DNA from: Gordius sp. MW1
Taxonomy: Eukaryota; Nematomorpha; Gordioida; Gordea; Gordiidae
Length of the DNA: 64,000 bases
Direction of reading: 5' to 3'
NCBI GenBank assembly: GCA_964036665.1
Contig: OZ038526.1
Span: 8,184,001-8,248,000, forward strand
How positions within the stretch are numbered: position 1 is the stretch's first letter; every line of letters begins with the position of its first letter. Shown here in pieces: positions 59,641 to 64,000 of the stretch. A program made the translations under genes and the position numbers. The notes under the pieces were generated by a model. The model made no database searches. It saw only the letters and a program-made list of their open reading frames with translations, and had not been told where the DNA came from.

Positions 59641-60112
59641 ATTATATGAATTGACAATTGATTATCATAATTGTACTTGTGAAAATTTACATGGTGTTTT
59701 AAATTGTTTTATTTAAAATTGTAACTTCAAATAAAATATTACATACTGCGTAGATAAAATATACTATAGATGGCTCTATTTCTTGATTTATTTTAATCAG
59801 TTAATTTCGTATAATAATACAATTTTCATAAATTTTATTACAAACTTGAGTCCAATTATAATTTTTCCTTACTTAATAAAGCGGATAACCCGAATTTACC
59901 AAAACAAAACATGTACTCACCAAACCACCTTTATTTAAGCCACCCTACCATTGTTTCTTCTACCAAACCTAGCACTTCACTTTCTAACTGTTGAGTCTTC
60001 AATTATATATTGTTGAATCTCCAATTACAAAAACACCTAACCATCACCAAGTCTGGTCGCCAAGATTATTGGCCCTATCAATTTTTAAATTTCGTATAAA
60101 CTCCTTTTTTCA
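59632..60112 (+). repeat. Dispersed repeat copy 2 followed by gypsy LTR-like segment
   Basis: 59,632-59,892 matches 44,230-44,522. From 59,890 to 60,110 the sequence is the inverse of 39,350-39,540 (AAACCTAGCACTTCACTTTC; ACCATCACCAAGTCTGG). Because both copies lie next to gypsy pol remains in the matching orientation, this part is likely the 5' LTR of the gypsy that follows. Confidence 0.55.
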
Positions 60113-61765
60113 CCTAAGGGCGATTTCGATCCCCTTTTCAACCCTGAGACGTCCCCCAAATTATTAGTGGTATCATCAACGATATACGGAAAAGGCCACT
60201 AATTGCCAACAGCCTTGCAGCTATACTCCGCCTCCGCGTCAAACCCATAGGCCTGCCAAAATTCGCGATACTTGGTTCAGGCCATAACACCAGTCTTCTA
60301 TTTTATTATACGATAGATCTACTAAATTGGTTTTCTAATAGATACCGGTGAGGAACTCAGTGTCGTACCACCCCCACCCAAGTCTCACCCCCTCGCACAT
60401 CCTCCCTCTAGCTGCTAATAACAGTTCCATATCGACCTATGGTCAGAAATCACTGGAACTAGACCTTAGCTTGCGGAGAAACTTTCAATGGATTCTTATA
60501 ATTGAGGACGTAAAGACACCGATTATCGGGGCACATTTTAAAACTATTTTAACCTCCTTGTCACAAACTTCTTTTAGACCCTAGGACTACTTTAAAATCT
60601 TATGGGCGATATATTAATTCGATTTTGTTAATTTACAACTCGCAATACAATCGCGGACGTAAAGGCACCGATTATCGTGGCAGATTTTATAAATACTTTA
60701 ACTTCCTCATAGATATACGTCGCAAATGTCTTTTAGACCCTAAGACTACTTTAAAATCTTATGGGCGATATATTGATTAGAATTTGTAAAATTTACAAGT
60801 CGCAATAAATTTTGATATATATTTTAAAAATGTGTTGAAAGAATTTCCCGATATTTATTCCCCTCCAAATTACAGGTCACGCGTAAGCGACCATATTGTC
60901 CACCACATACGTACAAGGAAACCTAGACGCTTAGACCCTGCCAAGCTAAAAACAGTTAAAAAAGAGTTTGCCCACATGTTCGACTCGGCATAATTTAAAC
61001 TTCAGAAAGCCCTTGGAGTATTCCACTGCACATGGTTCCAAAAAAATCCTGGAGATTTGCGACCGTGTGGAGATTATCAAGCCCCTAACGTTCTAACGAT
61101 ACCGGATCGTGATCCCTTACCAAACCTGCACGACTTCTCACTCAATTTAGCCAGCACAACCATCTTTACAAAGATAGATCTAGTCAGAGTTACCATCAAA
61201 TACCCTTAGCCTTGGAAGTCAGTGCAAAGACTGCAATAACCACATTTCGGTCTTCATGCATTTTGCGTATGCCTTTTGGGCTACATAATGCAACTCAAAC
61301 ATTCCAACGCCTCATTGACCAGCTCCCCGTGGTCTCAGTTTCTCTTTTGCATATTTGGACAATATTTTAATCGCAAGTACATTAACTAGCGAACATTTAC
61401 ACCACTTACGTCATATTTTTAGACGATTGAGATAGTTTAATTTAGAAATTAATTTAAATAAATGTGAGTGGGAATGTTCTTCAATATATTTCCTAAGAAT
61501 TCACGTTTCACAAGGTTTAACGTCAATACCAGAGAAGATCTCGTCAATAAAAATTTCGCCACCCCGACCACTATGACACACCTGCGTCGTTTCCTGGGAA
61601 TAATAAATTTTCTCAGGCATTTTGTACCTAACTGTGCACTCCTTCTATAACCACTGACTGATGTCTTCAATAACGTAAAAGGACCCTTGAACATGACGGA
61701 AAACGCGCACGGCGCATTCCACAAGATTATGATAATGCTCGATGAAATCTCGATCCTTAAGCATT
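60113..61765 (+). mobile_element. Decayed Ty3/gypsy pol: protease and reverse transcriptase
   Basis: A retropepsin reads FLIDTGEELSVVPP at about 60,332, with the catalytic DTG present, then STYGQKSLELDLSLRRN and DVKTPIIGAHF. From about 60,840 an RT follows: EFPDIYSPPNYRSRV, HHIRTRKPRRLDPAKLK, CGDYQAPNVLTIPDRDPLP, IFTKIDLVR, and near 61,590 HLRRFLGIINFLRHFVPNC. Stops and frame changes are frequent, and the RT catalytic YxDD region is in broken frames. Gag is missing between the LTR-like segment and the protease. About 150 bp containing the protease C-terminal block are tandemly duplicated (about 60,500-60,652 and 60,653-60,808). Confidence 0.82.
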
Positions 61766-61780
61766 AGTGGACATCTCTAT

Positions 61781-62030
61781 TAGAGATCTGCACGGGCGGG
61801 TACGGACGGGCTTTGTATCATAAAATTTTTAACGGGCCGGGCCCGGACGGGCTTAACAATTGATGAAACGGGCTCGGGCGGGCCTGAGATTTTTTTAACG
61901 GGCTTGAACGGGCCTGACTTTTTTTAAACGAGTGAACGGGCCAGAGATTATATAAACGGTAATGGAATTACAAAAGCCCTTAAAAGTCAGGCAATTATAT
62001 TAATAATTTTTATTAAATATATAGATTCTT
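61781..62030. mobile_element. Left half of a GC-rich-ended hAT element
   Basis: It starts TAGAGATCTGCACGGGCGGG and continues with GGGCCGGGCCCGGACGGGC and repeated ACGGGCC words. The right end (TTGCAGGTCTCTA) is not found, so the copy is truncated by the neighbouring repeat cluster. Confidence 0.6.
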
Positions 62031-62094
62031 AATTGCTTAATTTTGTTAACCTATTCATTCCTTTTTCAAGCGCTAAATTTGACTTTAAAACATT

Positions 62095-63605
62095 TTTAAT
62101 TGCTATGCAATTTATGGGCTCGTTTTTGGTTGTCCGTCGTCCGTCGTCCGTCGTCCGTCGTCCGTCGTCCGTCGTCCGTCGTCCGTCGTCCGTCGTCCGT
62201 CGTCCGTCGTCCACCAAGTTATTGGCGCCAGCTTTGTGACCTGGATATCCCGGGTTCAAGCCAGAGGACGAATTTTTTTTTTAATTTTTTTAAATTAAAT
62301 TAATATTTTGTTCTTGTTAATGCCATTGATAATATGAATTTTTGACCATCCGCTGGCTACTGACCAATGAAAAAAATGACCATTGGCCAAATAAAGCGAA
62401 ATTTTTAATTGCTATATGCAATTATGGTATTTTTTCGTCTTTGAATAGGTTAACATTGATATTTACCCTATGCCCTTTCCTACAAGGGCCTACGCCTCTA
62501 CTGATATGGGTCCCTGTGCCCCTTACCAAAGCCTATGCCTTTACTGATATGGGTCCCTGTGCCCCTTACCAAACCCTATGCCTTTACTAATGTGGGTTCG
62601 AATCCCGGAGAGGGCAAAATTTTTATTTATTTTTTAAATTAAATTAATATATTGTTCTTGTTAATACCATTGATAATGTGACCTTTTGGCCGTCCGCTCG
62701 CTACTGACCAATGAAAAAAATGACCATTGGCCAAAGTATAAATCGAAATTTTTTTTTCGTTTTTGAATTGGTTAACATTGATAGTTACCCTATGCCCTCC
62801 CCTACAAGGGTCTATGTTTCATTATCTATATATTGTCACGCTTTCGGTGTCTTACACCGAATGTCTTCTCACGCTGTTTACTTTTAATTTTAATTAATTT
62901 AACTAGTTTGTGGGTTCGAATCCCGGAGTTTTTGACTCTTATGATTGTTCTTGTAACAACCATTGATAATAAGACTTTTTGGCCGTCCGCTGGCTGCTGA
63001 CCAATGGAAAAAAATGACCATTGGCCAAAATGTGTATCGAAATTATTTTTTTCGTTTTTTTTGACTATTATGATTGTTCCTGTTACTACCATTGCTATTG
63101 TGACTTTTTGGCCGTCCGTTGGCTGCTGACCAATGAAAAAAAATGACCATTGGCCAAAATTTGATTCGAAAATATTTTTTTCTTTTTTTTCGACTATTAT
63201 GAATTTATATCCACTTTTACTGTGTCCTGGCTGCTAACCAATAAAAAAATGACCATTGGCCAAAATGTGAGTCGAAAATTTTTTTTCGTTTTCTTGACTC
63301 TTATGTATTTATATCCACTTTTACCGTGTCCTGGCTGCTGACCAATGGAAAAAAATGACCATTGGCCAAATTGTGAATCGAAATTTTTTTTCCGTTTTTT
63401 TGACTCTTATGATTGTTCCTGTTAATACCATTGATAATGTGACTTTTTGGCCGTCCGCTGGCTGCTGACCAATGGAAAAAATGACCATTGGCCAAAGTGA
63501 GCATCAAAAATTTTTTATCCGTTTTTTTTGGCTATCATTGACTTATAGAGTATCTGTTGGTACTGACCAATGAAAAAAAATGACCATTGGCCAAATTTTA
63601 TATAT
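62095..63605. repeat. Repeat cluster with (GTCCGTC)n heptamer and GACCAATG units
   Basis: It opens TTAATTGCTATGCAATTTATGG, then a heptamer array of about 12 GTCCGTC units (about 62,133-62,214). Eight or more units follow with GGCCGTCCGCTGGCTGCTGACC and ATGACCATTGGCCAAA, the last five in tandem at about 62,930-63,600 with a period of about 120-125 bp. A GGTTCGAATCCCGG B-box word is at about 62,595 and 62,918. Predicted ORFs here simply translate the repeats. Confidence 0.75.
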
Positions 63606-64000
63606 AACCTAAAAATTTATTATAGATGGTCTAACAGACAGCCAACTATGTAATATATATTTTTAACCTTATAAATGCATATATATTTTTTTATTGGGTT
63701 AATATATTTCATTTAATTAGATTGTGATTTCATAGAAAACCTAAAAAGTAATAGTTAAAAAAATATAGGTATTAGATTCTAATTTACGATACAATATATT
63801 GATAGAAACTAACACAAAATTCGAAACCTCCTTCAAAGGTATAATCATAGCCCGTTCTTTCTAATTAAATTCAATCTACAATTAAACTATTAAAACACGA
63901 ATTGTACTTTATTAGATGGCGCGCGTAAGTTTATATAATTAGTAAAATTTTCTACGTGTTATAGATATTACACCGCACGTGTGGCCGGGAAATGTCCGAT
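63606..64000. other. AT-rich end of window; Helentron-like word at the edge
   Basis: No gene is recognised. The last bases, GTGGCCGGGAAATGTCCGAT, equal the start of the Helentron-like body seen at 43.4, 47.0 and 47.3 kb, so another copy probably begins at the window edge. Confidence 0.45.

Noticed and set aside
62029-62303. ORFs of 67-76 codons rich in Arg, Pro, Ser or Thr, Asp
   Set aside because: They translate the GTCCGTC heptamer array and its flanking repeat on both strands.
57930-63000. tRNA genes suggested by GGTTCGAATCC words
   Set aside because: No A box, acceptor stem or anticodon arm could be built around any of them; the word is part of a dispersed repeat.

Overview
The window is AT-rich nuclear DNA from an invertebrate animal; I cannot place the species. 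The evidence is spliced protein genes with GT-AG introns, a gene of the animal-specific ZMYND8 type (PHD, bromodomain, PWWP, coiled coil, MYND), a eukaryotic 18S rRNA fragment, and a dense load of hAT, LINE, Ty3/gypsy and Helitron-like repeats. Host genes are few and most of the sequence is nested or decayed mobile DNA.

Layout. 1-3.6 kb: a long-armed repeat holding a 5'-truncated LINE, itself split by two hAT-type insertions with 8-bp target duplications. 4.7-13.8 kb, minus strand: an apparently intact ZMYND8-like chromatin reader gene that I could splice in frame from about 14 exons (about 1,260 residues), with a possible 5' UTR exon and promoter near 16.2-16.4 kb. Its introns hold small hAT relics and a 133-bp tandem repeat. 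14-32.5 kb: mostly hAT-type elements, including two triple nests with clear 8-bp duplications, a scrambled hAT transposase and a long palindrome. 35.2-38.5 kb, plus strand: part of an unrecognised spliced gene that uses a GC-AG intron. 39.3-42.1 kb: a gypsy integrase fragment fused directly to a truncated, mutated 18S rRNA copy, followed by its spacer and a small transposon with telomere-like motifs. 43.3-49.6 kb: Helentron-like repeats with microsatellite cores, plus a small two-exon gene for a Pro/Gly/Met/Gln-rich protein. 50.0-53.6 kb: a reduced gypsy-like LTR element with a 64-residue double zinc-knuckle ORF and a broken reverse transcriptase, ending at a 1.18-kb perfect (CTTA)n array. 55.8-64 kb: a second LINE fragment, a decayed gypsy pol and large clusters of a tandem/dispersed repeat carrying a tRNA-like B box.

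The ZMYND8-like gene should encode a nuclear protein that reads histone marks and recruits partners through its MYND finger. The other two spliced genes have no function I can assign. The mobile elements are nearly all inactive. Exon boundaries were deduced by eye from splice signals, reading phase and remembered family architecture; no alignment or search was run.
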